This document shows, piece by piece, positions 31,836-44,206 of a stretch of 64,000 nucleotides of DNA; the first letter of the stretch is position 1, and each line of letters starts with the position of its first letter. The stretch lies in assembly GCA_948099385.1 (NCBI GenBank), contig CANUEZ040000103.1, positions 8,480,501-8,544,500 on the forward strand, in the 5' to 3' direction. Under the pieces are notes generated by a model that had not been told where the DNA came from, did not search any database, and was given only the letters and a program-made list of their open reading frames with translations. This DNA comes from Fasciola hepatica (lineage: Eukaryota > Platyhelminthes > Trematoda > Plagiorchiida > Fasciolidae). Both the position numbers and the translations under genes were made by a program.

Positions 31836-32642
31836 GTGAAACATGGGTGAGCTTATGAACCCCTGCCATTTTTGTCAATGAACTCACGTCTGTGAAAATG
31901 ATACTGCCTGATGAATTCTGCCTTTGAGACAAAACATTCAGCGCGCAGTGTTCGGAGCCAAGAAACTCGCCAACAACACAACGATCTGGACGCTCGATTG
32001 CTAGCGGCCACTTTCGTTCTGTGGAAACGGAACTGAACCGAACTGAACTTGGTTGCCTTGAAGAATAATGTTCCGTTAGGAAAGGCCGGAGTACTCTGGC
32101 AAATCTGTGAAATTCATCATGTTCGCAATCACAGTACGAAAGTTTATCAAGGAACAAGCAAGAAAGGATAAATTGGATTCACGCTTAAGCTTGTAGAATA
32201 TTAAAGAAACATCATGCTGGATGTAAAGTGGCTGTTCGGCGACAGGAAATATCAAACATGTGCATACTAATTATTCTCACTTCTCAAATGTGCTTAGGTA
32301 CTGGATGCCTCGATTATCTAAAAGACCTTATCCTGTGTGAGGAATATGAACAACTTGGAGTCATACTACTACAAGGAACCTGGTTCAGTGACAACACTGG
32401 TAGTGAAGTCATTTCTCTGGATGTTTTCGGTCTTGAATTCTTGAAGCCCTAGAGCAGTTCACGGGTGCAAGGCTTGAGCCCAAACGTTTCTGGTTCCTGT
32501 ATGCCCCTTTTTTCTCCGGTTCCACCGAGCTGGAATGGCAAAACTCGACAGCAAGGAGGCAAAAGCGACGTTAGGACAAGAAATAAATGTTTCCTATGTA
32601 GTGCATGAGTCAGACAATATGAATATGGATACATCAATACAT
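31836..32642. repeat. Unclassified repeat, copy 1 (right arm)
   Basis: Mirror of 6690-7496. The minus frame 31822-32157 covers this copy but shows no known domain. Confidence 0.5.
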
Positions 32643-32651
32643 CACTAGTTT

Positions 32652-35066
32652 TGTTGTTTTAAAATTTACACAGAAGAGCAAATTGTAAGAGGGAGGAGAA
32701 TAGATCTATGTATAACTGCGTACATGTACAAGTATAAGATTGAAGACGAGACGTAAAACTAGGAAGGAGAATAATCTTTGCGACAGCGATCGGACAATTG
32801 GTTGGAATTGGCCTTAGTCATAACTAGTTGTCTAGTCTGGCCCTAAATGCCTCTTTTGAGGAGGCAATCACTTCCTCCTGTGAAAGACTATTCCATAGAG
32901 ATGTTATCCGGGGCCAGAAGAAATATTGTCAAATCAGAGTGCGTGGACTGGTTTAGAAGAGTTTCCTCATGTGTCCCCACAGAGTATCCAAGTTCGGACG
33001 AATGAAAAACTGATCCACAAGGACCGTTGAGAATAGACCATACATCAGGAATAGGTTTTCCCCAATACGGCTTGTCTCAAGAGAGTAGAGATTAAGTGAT
33101 ATTTGACGAACCGGGTAGAGGGTAAAACGTAAGCCATATTCAATTTCAGGCAATTTCCATTGAATCCGCTCCAAGATGTCCCGATCCCTGACGAAGTCAA
33201 TGTGTGCTATCTGGCTGCCACTTTCTAAAAGAGGTTGACAATAGGTTCCATATACAAGGTGGCAGCCCTCCTTGAGGAACATCGGAAAAGTTGGTCTTAT
33301 ATGGTTCAAAACCCGGGAAGCAGTTTTACTAGCTTTTTCTTGGTAGGAGGAGAATTAGAGATTACTTTGCAGCCAGAAACCAAGGATCTTGTATTGATCC
33401 ACTATTTCGATTTATGTGTTTCCACATATCTTGAAGAAATGGACCGGAGCATTGCCAAATGACATGCTTGCACATTCGTCATCATTTATTTTGAGGCTAC
33501 ACTCAGTCGACCAACGATTGACAGAATAAATGGCTGACTGCACAGCATTTGCCTGCGTGTCGCAGATTGTGACCTCATCCGCGTACATCTCTGTGCTAAC
33601 CGGAACCACATCAGGGAGGTCATTGGTGTAAGTGAGGAATAGGAGAGCACCGAGGACAGAGCCCTAGGGGACTCCTTTACCATGGGGGAAGGTTGAGACC
33701 GAGACGCACACACGCGAACCGAGGAGGTTCAGTTTTTCTAAAAGTCCTCAATCAGGAACAGTGGGCGACCGGAAAAGCCGTACATCCTCAGTTTGTACAC
33801 AATCCGAATATGCGGGACACTATCGAAGGCTTTGGCAAACTCGGTGAATGCGGCATGAGATATCTTACCAGCATCGTGAGTCTATGCCAGGCTATCCGTA
33901 ACGGTCAGCATATTGGTGATGCGTGATCCGCCATGAAGGAAGCCATGTTGCGTTGATGATGTATATCGAAAGGAGACGCTCGAGGTAGGAGGTCGCTTAT
34001 GCGGAGAACAACTCCCCCAGCACATCCTCTTCCTGAATCATGACGGAGGTGGGAGTAACCTGGTATTCTCACTTCACCATCTTGATGGTCTGGTGTGAGC
34101 CAAATATCCTTGATAGCAATGATGTGGGGTTTCTTTTCTTTCGCTAGCCATCTAAGCTCTAGCATTTGTTCGGCAGACGGAGACGATTTGTTTACAGGCT
34201 TTTCGGTGCCTGCTTCCTAGAAACAGAAGAAATTCTAATAGAAAGGGGTTTATCGTCTGTAAAGGAGGCGCTCTTATAACGGGCAGTGCCAACACAATGG
34301 GTGGTGGGGACATAAGGGGGGTTACCTGAGGTACCAATCTCAGCGGGTAAGATGGGAAATTTCCCTCTGTTGGTCGCGGTTCAAATGCTCCTGTGCGAAA
34401 GTGGCTATGTTGAAGCAGTCGATCACTGTGTGAGCCACGTGGGGCGGAGTAGTAGGTTTTCCCCAATACGGCTTGTCGCAAGAGAGTAGAGAATAAATGG
34501 CCAGGTGCTACTCCAAGCACCGAGGTATAGGACACCTTATTAATAGGTTTTTGCGCGAGCAGTTTGGTTGCCGGTTCCTCCGAAGAGAATTCCAGGATTA
34601 AACCCGATGTCTGTTTGTGCCTTTTGGAGATCAGCCAGGAGCATTTGGTAGGGTTTGAGTGCGACTCCTCCAGCGATCTGAATATTTCTAGGGTTATTTG
34701 CGTTGGATTTGCACCTCTAGGAGCTCTGCCCCATGTAATTACTCGTTTAGCACTAGATGCCGAAGCTTGCAATTTCTTCGCGGTATCTTAAATTAGTTGT
34801 TTTGATACCGCCATAGCCTGGTTAGAAGGAGATATGGAGCAAGTGGTTTTACCTAAAGTTTTAAGACCAACTATCTCTGCTTCGAAGGCTACTATCCTCG
34901 TCATCAGCTCCACTATATCCACGGCCTCTGGAGAGTCCTTAAGAATGGGGCTAGGACACGGCCCGCTCTCTGGTGAGCTCGTAAATCTGGCGCGTGGGCA
35001 CGGTCTCATCATTTCCGGTGACGTCAGACATTTAACCAAAGAAAATAGGCATACTAATGAATACAA
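32652..35066 (-). mobile_element. CR1-like non-LTR relic (right arm)
   Basis: Mirror of 4265-6680 on the minus strand: ORF1-like frames at 34788-35066 and 34152-34772, endonuclease start at 33905-34165, reverse transcriptase fragments at 32953-33892. Here the endonuclease start is not broken by the stop seen in the left arm, but the element is otherwise equally dead. Confidence 0.75.
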
Positions 35067-35083
35067 AGTTGGGAAAAACTAAA

Positions 35084-36371
35084 CGATATACCATTTAATT
35101 AAAAATACCATCCAGACATAGAGTGAACACAAAAAATTCGAAAGTTAACACAGAAGTGGGGGAAGGGCATTTTAGTCCCAAAATAGTCCCGTGGGGACTG
35201 TTCTTAATAATTGGGTTGAGAAACGGTTTTGGCATACCGTTAGATTTGGACAGGTCTAAAACATGGGAAAATATTTGTACTTCGTTGGAAAATACTAAGA
35301 TGTGCCAGCACGGTCAGCACAAAGAGAGAGCATTTAGTCTATTTTATTATTATGGCATAAGTTGGAGATTTTCGCCCGTTTCTTCAAGTACCGTTCACAA
35401 CATGAAAGTACGTCTTGACTTCTTTGTAAAATGCTACTTTCTATAGGGATATTTGGCACCAGAAAGTTCTGGGGTCATGCGAAGTAAATTTCGAGGGTAT
35501 TCATAGATCATAATATTTTCCCTAATGGAAATTGATGGAGGTACGTTTAATAGTACCTCAAGATGAAATACTGTTGTCTAGCATGCCGAAATTTCAAAGA
35601 AAAGCAAGTAGGCCGTTGCATTCTCGGCGTGTTCGGAAATAGACCCAACATTTTTCCCGGAGTGCTTCAAACGAGACTAAATTGGGACAATTCTGGGACT
35701 AAACTGGGGCTAATTAAAGAAAATGTTTGGGCTAATATGGAACTACTTTGCTGACTGAGTTTTCACCTCGCTTCGCAAGAAACGCGAAGGAGGGGTTATT
35801 ACTTAACTTGAAGACAGCTGGTGCAAGTCTGTCCAAGTAGTACCCATGCACAACAATTCCTAAACTGGCGCTTCCATGATAATATGCAAACCTAAGCATA
35901 TGAGTATATCGCTCCATGGTTTTTTGCGAACGCTTATATTTCTCCCACATACCCTTTTAGTGTTTTTGAGACTTCTCCGAGATTTTATGTTCCAAGCCTT
36001 TAAGCAACGTTGTTACTTCTCCGATTTTTTCTGTGGTTATTTCAACCATTCTCAGCTAGAATTCTCGACGTTATTGGGTTCGAAAACGCTATAAACCTCC
36101 TAACTATGACTGATGCCAACTTGGTTTATGCTCCAAAAACAACCCCGATCTGGTTCAGGCCACACGTAGATCTCCTCTCGAGACGTCGGATTACGAGATA
36201 ATACTATTCCCTGCAATGGCATATAGCTCCAGTTCGCAAAATTTCCACCAACTCTCGTGACTTGAAATGCGAAAAGCGTCAGTGTGGTTCAGAAAACTTA
36301 CAAAGTCTTCAAACAGAATATCTTCGACATTTAAGTCATCAAGACCCCACTGTTTTATGAACATCTTACCA
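35084..36371. other. Unassigned arm DNA, mirror of 2961-4248
   Basis: Nothing recognised. Frames 35123-35446 and 35876-36094 (+) have no motif. Confidence 0.4.
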
Positions 36372-36832
36372 GTTATTTGAACTTTGTTTTTGATGTGAGT
36401 TACCCATTGGAAACAATATATATCCGTAGTGACCGATTTTCTCCTCCATCTCTCAAAAGATTACGACGTATGGAATAAAATGCCTACAAAAGTGGGAACT
36501 ATCGCACATGGAAAATCCTTTCTTTGGCAATCAAATCAGAAATCCGCCAACTCAATGGCGTATACAGTCACTTGCTGCTAGCCAACAATAATCGTCGAGA
36601 ACTTTGGATGTTCATCAAACATTCAAGTGGTATCTCCGCAAGACATTCATCTCCAAACGGTAATATCGAAGATCTGAACCACGGCTTCAGCGAGCAATCG
36701 CGTCCTTTGTTGTTCAGTCGTATCAACCCTCTACCTGGTCACAGATGTACCAGCTTCATCGCCCACAACATATTCCCGCAAGCTGTTTATAAAGAACTAT
36801 CAAAACGAGGTTTACAAGCTGAAAGTTAGGGT
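36372..36832 (+). pseudogene. Non-LTR linker fragment (right arm)
   Basis: Mirror of 2500-2960. The open part is 36524-36829 (+), with LLLANNNRRELWMFIKHSSG as its best recognisable stretch. Confidence 0.45.
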
Positions 36833-36836
36833 ACTA

Positions 36837-38913
36837 CATAGGTATCCGACGTTGCACTGTTCACCTGAATTTAGTTCCAAAGTGTTGTACGATGATTAGA
36901 AAACGTCTTGGGGATAGCAAAATAATTTAAAACGTAGTTAATGCAATGAAACCTCACTTAATAGCTATGGAGACACTGAACACACCTTTAGTTGATATTT
37001 TACTACGTTATACTCAATGAATCAGATACCACAAACCGAAAACCCTAATCGGAGTGGGTGTGTCAGCATGCATTCGCTAAAGGCCAGGACTGGACAACAA
37101 GCACCGAAAAGTACTTTCGAACGGAGGCATTAGTTGCATAATATCTTCAGATGTAATTGATGGTAAAAATGATGAGATCGACCTGGTTGACAGCCTTCAC
37201 AGGCCAGTGGATAGGAAGGTTAGCTTTTCTCCTTCGCTCAATAAGATCGTTGTTCGGATTCCGGTAACCATCAAATCAACATAGAAACCAGTTCATTAAA
37301 TTGTCAGCACACAAATTCCCAAAAATCAAGATGATCATTGTGGTATTTTCATAAGGAAACACACCAAGTTCAGGATGTATGAATAATTTAAAGAGCCTGC
37401 ACAGGTGTTTTGGTTTCTAAGGTTTAGTGTTCCGCACAGGACGGAATTATGGCAGCAGTAAAGGTGAACACACATAACATAATTTGGTATGACTTATCAC
37501 AAGTGATATCCGTCAAAATGAGGTGTCAATGTGTCGTGGACAGTGGACATTGTGGTGTTCTTAGATGAGAAGTAACAAGCGTGCTGGAAGAACAAAACAG
37601 AACCAAAACTGAGCTAATCGTACAAACTGTGATTCTTCAAACCATCGTTGCATCGGATTTTTCTCTGATTATGAGTGATTACATGGACACGTGAGTGGTT
37701 AGCAGAGCAGGGAATCAGATCATCATAGACTTCAATAAATGCTACTATCAAATCCCTGATTCAACTTCTCCTAATTAAACTTGAGTGAAATTTTTCGAAT
37801 AGGGGCATTTGAAGTCAAACAGCTGTGAAAAAGAGCATTCAACTTCACGGTTCAAACCTTCTGTAGGGAAGACAACTAATAATACTCGTACTGCGTCCCG
37901 CATTCAGCAGTTAGGAGAAACGCACGCTTATGCGAGCGAGCGTGTATTCTGTAACAAGTATGGGAAAGCAACTGAAAACGAGAAAACGTGTGCAACTGCG
38001 TGGGTCCGCGATGTATGCGATCGAAAGTGCGAGGCGATTGAGTAATCGGATTAAGTTTTGCAAGGTCGTGCAACATGTGGCACGATCTGATTGGACGAAA
38101 CATGACACAAGTCAGCTGTGTACGTGTGCACAACTGCAGGCGTGTGTCCAGAATTGCACGGAGTGTGGATCATGCGTGCTTGTGAGCACGTGACTGTCCA
38201 AGCCGAACACAACATCTACGAAAGACAATGTCCTATGCCCCCAAGTAGGAAGACGAATAATGACTTGAGTGTGAGCAGCAACTATCCCGATTACTTGGGC
38301 TGTCAATCTAGCAGAAACGTAGGTTCACTAGCTTTACGCAGGACATGGGCTGTACACGGCTGGACAGCAGAAAAAAATTCCAATTGAATAACCGTGTTTA
38401 TCGTAATTTTGTGGTTCTATATAATGCAATACATATAAGTACATGAAGACAAATTACTTTCATCCAGGTAAAAATTCAAGAAAAAACAGTGCAGAGTCAT
38501 CCGGTATATACAGACAATGCAGTCATAAACGGTCCACTCAACAAGGAGTCAAACAAAAATGTATTGCAGCACGGTCACGGTACAAACAGTAAAATCAAGG
38601 AGCATTCTGGTACACATGAAATGACAACTTCAGTCACAGAACAAGAAAATAATATATGGTTTGAATATGCCAAGGAGGTACTGATATCAAAGTAGAAATG
38701 GTAGAATTTGGAAAATGATTGAAGAGACATGTGTCCACGTGAACAAATGAACCTGGCAAAGGATTTGCTTGCACCACTGATGCAATCCGTGATCTCACGG
38801 TGTAATGCGATGGCAGCGGAGCTGTGATCTGAAGATCGAGTCTCCGACGGGTGGCTTTTATGCATTAGTGAAAACATCAGTAAACATTTCTTACGATGGA
38901 AATGTGCAATCAT
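36837..38913. other. Unassigned arm DNA, mirror of 418-2495
   Basis: No gene was recognised. It ends where the 5' LTR of the old gypsy element begins. Confidence 0.45.
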
Positions 38914-39355
38914 AATGTTGCGGAGAAAGCTGGAACAACAGGACGATTCGAAGATCAAATTAATCGGTCCGACAAATGGAAAGCCACACAGCGGAGAGCA
39001 GACAGCGAACACGTCTGAGTCATCCGATGGAGACAAGAGGAGGCATACCGATTAGCAGATGGGGAGCGACGGGATCTCAGGCAACCAGCAAGATAGCCTA
39101 TGTGAGGGGCTATCGATCAAACCGTCAACCGGGACAATCGGGCCAGCCGAGCAGATGCGGTGCCCAAGAGAATGAAGCCGTCGGCCATAGGCAACTGACC
39201 AGAACGCAGACGAGATACTCACCTAATCGCGGGACCTAAGTTGGTGCGATGCGGTCCGGAAAAAGGATTATATAGACCATTGTGTGTTACATGAAGTTGA
39301 GTTGTTTGGCCGTCTGGATATAGATGACCTCTACCATCTCGCCGTCCCCGTTACA
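38914..39355 (+). repeat. 5' LTR of old gypsy element
   Basis: About 442 bases, aligned end to end with the young LTR by shared blocks such as CAACCAGCAAGATAGC, the TATATAG box region at 39269 and the terminal GTTACA. The frame 38976-39239 keeps ATSKIA.V.G and GHRQ..R, as in the LTR-encoded tail of the young Gag-Pol. Confidence 0.75.
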
Positions 39356-39382
39356 TGGGTGCCATGACCACACACTTTCACA

Positions 39383-39950
39383 ATGGAGCTTCTTTGGCCT
39401 GTTCTGTTCGTGAATAGAGATTCGGAGGCGTGGATCGTAGACTTCAAAAGGGAAGCGTCGTGCGAAGGAATAAAAGAAGACACGCTTTTGTTGGCGGCGT
39501 TTCGAACATTTCTGAGTGGGCATGCCAAGGTGGTGTATCACCTGGAAATGGGAGAAAAACAAATCTCACTTATCAGGAGGTGCTTGCAGGGCTGGTGACG
39601 GAGTTCAGACAAAAGAACAATCGCCAGAAAGCTACGGACCGGTTCATTGCGGCTCTACATAGCAGTTCCTTAAACCCAGTTGTTCATTATCAATACCTTT
39701 CGCGCAAGCCATCGATCGGGCTCCCTGATGCAAGATGCCTTACTAGTGCATGCCTTGTTCGTGATCGGTTTGTTCAAATTATGCCTGTCTGACTGTCTGA
39801 GAGACGTTGAGAATGACAATTGCTTGCGGAGTGAACGATACAGAGTGCCTATTTATGTTTGCTCGTGCTGCCTGAGAAGGAATAACAATTTCTTGATTGG
39901 AGCAGTCGGAGCTTGAGTCCGCTCTGCAGAAGATTATCGGAGAAATCACG
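39383..39950 (+). pseudogene. gag remnant of old gypsy element
   Basis: MELLWPVLFVNRDSEAW and LLLAAFRTFLSGHAK align with the start of the young Gag (MKFPWPVAFADGD, LLAALGALLTGRAK). A frameshift near 39590 and stops near 39790 and 39870 break it. The zinc-knuckle and protease part is missing because of the deletion at about 39951. Confidence 0.85.
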
Positions 39951-41510
39951 AATGCCTTTCGAGCTGTGTAACGCACCGGGCTACTTTTAGATGTTTGCTA
40001 CTGCGGGCGCTGGATAACCTAGACGGTGTTGTGGTGTATGGAGATGCTATTGTGGTACTTCCAAAGACGATCGACCAGCATGTTTCCAGACTAAGTGTAG
40101 TCCCTGAGAGAACCAAAACGGCGTGTTTGGGATTCTGCGCAAAGAAGTGGCAAATCGCACATGACATGATCGTTCGTCTTGGACATATTGTTGGAGGCAG
40201 CTAGCTGCAACGCCTACCCGAGAAATCGGAGACGACTCGGAACTTCCTCTCGCCAGAACCAGAGAGCCAACTAAGATCGTCCCTTAGCCTGGTTGGTTAT
40301 GACACCAATTTTGTGCCAAGCTTTTTCACAAAAAGCAGATGTCCCTCCTAAACTACTTAAGAAATATTAGATGTTGTAGTGGACCCCAGATACGGAGGTG
40401 GCATTCTAGAGACTCGAGGAAAGTGCAACAAACCCTCAAAACTGTTTGACAATACCAAGGCCGCATAAGAAATTCACCGTGGTTGGGGATATCAGTGAGG
40501 CCGGAATTGGCGCAGTATTGTCACAACTGTCCGGATGATCGTTTACTCCAGCTGGTTTCTCATAAGTTCCTTATCCCAGAGGATTGGTTGACGGTCAAAG
40601 CAATCCCAGTAAATCGGCCGATGCCATTTGATGATTTTTCGGCCATCAAAGAAATGACAGCATAGAGAGGACGGTTCGTTCACATCTTCAAGCTCCAACA
40701 GGACCAGGTGGGACTTCACCTGCGCTGCTCGACTTACTAAAAATATGGGGACAATTTCATGCCAAAGATTGAAAGCTGCTCATTGACGTTGGTGTGGGAC
40801 AGGGTCTGCGACCCAGAGGACTGCTCTTTATTTGCGAGGCCCTACGTGAGCGTGCGATACAGTTGGTGCACGACAGTGTTCACATGGGACAACAACGAAT
40901 CATCGAACTGTTGCGGTGCAGAGCCTTCTGGCTCACGACATCGATAATTACATACGAACTTGCCCTGGTTGTCAGCGGAGACGAGAGCACGTGACAGTGA
41001 CACCAGCAATGCAGTCCATAGAAGCAGTACGATTGTTTTATAGTTGGGGTTGAATGTTTTTGTCCTCTACTCGTGAATGGGACTGGAAATCAGCACATTA
41101 CGATAATGGTTGAACATGTGTCTCGCTGGGTGGAAGCAATCCCAATACTGGATCAAACGGATGATACGGTTTCTCGAGTGTCTGTTGATTATATGATGAC
41201 GCGATTTGGTTCACCATAAACGATCAATAATGACCAGGGTCCTTGCTTCGAATCGAAGAAATTTCGAGACAATTTGGAACAGTTGAGGATCCGGCGAATA
41301 CGGACATCGCCCTACAATCACCATGCAAACGGAATAACAGAAAGATTTATCGAAACCACGGAACAGTGGATAAACAATCACGAAAGTGATTGGAAAGAAG
41401 TACTATTGGAGATATTGCTCTGTTACCGCGCAAAAAACCATTTAAAAATGGGGACGACACCCTTCGAACTGGTTTTCGGGCAGGAACCCAGAACGCAATT
41501 AGATGTGTGA
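39951..41510 (+). pseudogene. pol remnant of old gypsy element
   Basis: It starts inside reverse transcriptase at MPFELCNAPG. The catalytic YGDD reads YGDA (about 40037-40048), so the enzyme is dead. RNase H is reduced to a short AGIGAVLSQLSG stretch (about 40500). Integrase pieces include DSVHMGQQRIIELLR and IRRIRTSPY..HANGITERF, where the catalytic Glu of the last motif is kept but the middle region has stops. At 40759-40994 the zinc-binding region is frameshifted. Confidence 0.85.
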
Positions 41511-41871
41511 CTTAACAAAAAGAACTGTTAACCTATGACTGCCCACGAACAGAGGCATCCAGATAAAGTGTCAGCACAACGGACGAGAAATGCTCAGAGT
41601 CGAAATAAATGAAGGTACGATAGACGGAACCAAGCACAAAATGGGAGCGGTTTACGCCAAGACGGCTGGTAAAAGTGAAGGATCACAACTGACCCGATGT
41701 GGCCGGTACGTGGCCACAAAGTTCCAGAGAAGATGGAATCAGCCATACACTTTACTCGCGACAAAGAATTCCAGTTTCGGAATCACTCAAGGACCACAAG
41801 GCAAATGAGTCAACGGTTGCGACTTGGCATCCTGGCGCACCCAGACCGAAAGCGTGAAACGAAGAACGAGT

Positions 41872-42155
41872 GTACCGGTGAATGCTGGAGCATTAGGACA
41901 ACACGAAGATCTAATTGATCGGGCCAATCAATGGAGAGCCACAGACCAGAGAACGGACAGTGAATATGTCTGAAGCATCCCGATGGAGACAAAAGGAGGC
42001 ATACAGATTAGCAGATGGGAAGCGACGAAATCTCGGGCCTATGTGAGTGGCATTTGGAGTAGAAATAGGATAGAATGTCGCATGTAGTTTAGTTTATGTA
42101 GTCCCTGGATTACTGGGCATTGCTCCCAGACAATCGTATCCTGCCAGTGTATTGA
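41872..42155 (+). repeat. Shortened 3' LTR of old gypsy element
   Basis: It starts TGTACCGGTGAATGCTGG and shares blocks with the 5' LTR (GATCGGGCCAA, AGCAGATGGGAAGCGACG). An internal deletion removes the part after ATCTCGGG. The end near 42155 is set by GTATCCTGCCAGTGTATTG, which matches GTATCCTGCCGTGCGTTG near the end of the young LTR. The end point is approximate. Confidence 0.65.
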
Positions 42156-43756
42156 TTACTGGCTTTGCACCAGTAAGTGTAACTTCAAAATCAGTTTAAT
42201 TTGAAGGCATTGTTGGAATTTTAGTCTAAGTTCCGTGTCTTCCCAGTGAATGCTACTTCTCTGAATTTCGTATGACATTCCAAGCACAGCTACAAATCTA
42301 AATTTCCTTATCACCCGATATCCTTTGATTTAGTTCCTTGCTCACCCGCGAGCAGTTAACCCATTTTATCATGATAGGCAGAGTGAGTATCACCACAGGT
42401 AAATTTTATAATGATTTTAAAAATACCCGTCCCACCAGAAGTAGCTATTTTGTTAGAATGATCACAATATATGAGACTCCTATAAAGAAGAAAAACACCA
42501 GAAACTCATCAAGAGTGCTACATTATTCCAGTGGTCAAAAGGACCCTACGGTTGAGAGAATTGTAGACGGGGAAAAATGATTCATCATGAACACAGCCTG
42601 GAAGTCAACTTCTTACCAAAATGTACCATAGAAGAACAACTTAGTTCATTGAAAGAGAGAGGTGTTTAGTGAAGACTTGAAGGTCCCCTAGATAAGCGTG
42701 TTCTGCATTTTTGTTAGAAGGTGCCCTATGGATCGAAATTCCTCAAATCTGAGTAAAATACTGTCAGTGCTTCCACTGTGTTAGAAATTAACCGTCAGCG
42801 TGCAATATATCGGTAAATCAGTTCATTATGTGAAACTCCCACGCAGTTTCATTTTCTCACTCACGTTACCCTAATTAGCTCGTCACCTGGCCCTTCCAAA
42901 CCAATTCAACACACACTTATTCCCTTCCTTTCACATACTGAACCCGGTTACCTTGCCTCGGTTCACCTACCGTCTTCCTATGGGTGTACTTTTACAGTGG
43001 AGTAGTTGTCCATTGTGGTCAATCTAGGGGCCTACGACATTCAAGTTTTGTGCGTCATGTGCCCGACCTTGTGTGTCATGCTTGCATTGGTCCCTTGTTC
43101 GCCTTCTCACTCGCACCACACCAGTGACCTTTATACTTTCCTTCAAGGCTGGGACCACGCCACGCCTGCGTCATGTTCTAGGTGGAGCCTGTGTGCAATT
43201 CTGTTTGTCCTTTTTGCCCTACGAACCATGAGCCAGCAGATAAAATCATAGGCAGTCACCTAGTGTATTTGCTTTTAATGAGGTTTTTTACATTTTCGGG
43301 CACACCAGGTGAATATTGTTCGTTTTAATGCCAAACAATTTCGTCACAGTTCTTTGAAGTATTTCTAATAGAAAGACAGTTTTGTCTCGACGGTCAATAC
43401 AAACTGTCACTTGTTCGGATAAGCGGAGTGCATCTTTAACTCCTATGGGGAAACTGACGGAAAATATGGATATACATCCATGTATGAACATGCGTACATA
43501 TAAAATGATATACATCCACGATTTGCAACTAAAAGTCACAAGAAATCTATCGTCTCATCGAAGAAGATGCACAGACCACAGATGTGAAATAGAATCTTTT
43601 TCCCAAAGATGTACTGATCATCGAGTGGTTTTCATCTTTTGCGGAGAAGTGATTAAAATTGACTGGATAAGTCTGGCCATCAGGGAATAAAAATGGATAA
43701 TACTCTGGCAATATCTCAGCTATATTTGGTTGGTTTTAAAGAAATCACAATGTTTT
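42156..43756. other. Unassigned DNA right of the old gypsy element
   Basis: Frames 42338-42580, 43006-43251 and 43382-43690 (+) lack motifs. The stretch 42880-43250 is C/T-rich and GC-richer than its surroundings, perhaps an unrecognised element. No RNA gene was seen. Confidence 0.35.
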
Positions 43757-44206
43757 TTAGGTGAATAAACGAATTTCGTAATAAAATCGGGAGCACTTGC
43801 GTTGTTGATCGCTGTTCGTAGTAGGAGTTTGTCCTTCTCTTGCGTGTTTAGTTACTCGTAAGTAGTAAGTACGTACATCGTGAACCTCAGAAATCCACAA
43901 TGTATTTTCGGTTTCTGAGGTATCATATTTGCTCATACTGGGGTTTTCCGGTGCATATACATGAACGGTTAACGCATTTATCAATAGCTTTGTTTCCTCA
44001 AAGGTTTTAATTGCTACTGTATGCGCCCTTTCATCAATATTTTCAATGGAACCAGTATCAGATGTATTGTGGACGGTAATGCGCTCATTGGCAACGCAAA
44101 ATCGATAACCTGTTACTTGAAAAACGATTTTTCTAATTGTGAACATGGTATCGCCCAAATTATTCCTTAAGAACATTAAAGAATGCTCATTGCAAACAAA
44201 GGTCAC
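43757..44206 (-). CDS. Possible host exon, unidentified protein
   Basis: This is one of the longest minus-strand open stretches right of the palindrome (149 codons). It begins directly after TTTGAACAG, a possible 3' splice site, with VTFVCNEHS. The composition is protein-like, with balanced charge, several Cys and the sequence FQVTGYRFCVANERITVHN. I do not recognise the family. The stretch at 51133-51363 starts the same way (CAG then GTGAC), hinting at a repeated exon type. It could be a secreted or surface protein exon, or chance. Confidence 0.35.
   Translation of the reverse strand: MTFVCNEHSLMFLRNNLGDTMFTIRKIVFQVTGYRFCVANERITVHNTSDTGSIENIDERAHTVAIKTFEETKLLINALTVHVYAPENPSMSKYDTSETENTLWISEVHDVRTYYLRVTKHAREGQTPTTNSDQQRKCSRFYYEIRLFT

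Larger units (their letters stand above)
26738..39331. repeat. Right arm of giant inverted repeat
   Basis: This is the mirror of 1-12594, in inverted orientation. Everything described for the left arm is present here on the other strand. The inner edge (26738) lies 2-3 bases after the 3' end of the RTE-like element in the spacer. The outer edge lies inside the 5' LTR of the old gypsy copy at 38914-42155, where the partner arm runs off the window. Differences from the left arm include 37249, 34324, 34148, 31130 and 30463. Confidence 0.97.
38914..42155 (+). mobile_element. Old, deleted gypsy element of the same family
   Basis: The 5' LTR (about 38914-39355) is followed by a TGGGTGCCATGACC primer-site relic and a gag start at 39383. 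There are two large internal deletions relative to the young element. One, of about 1.04 kb, joins late gag straight to reverse transcriptase (near 39951). The other removes much of RNase H (near 40530). Integrase remains follow (about 40680-41510), then the GPY-like module (to about 41810) and a shortened 3' LTR (about 41872-42155). Many stops and shifts are present. The palindrome edge (39331) lies inside its 5' LTR, so a second copy probably lies left of the window. Confidence 0.88.

Noticed and set aside
1..39331. Giant palindrome as a Maverick-like or other DNA transposon with long terminal inverted repeats
   Set aside because: No transposase, integrase or polymerase gene of such an element lies in the arms or spacer. 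The arms are made of unrelated decayed retroelements.
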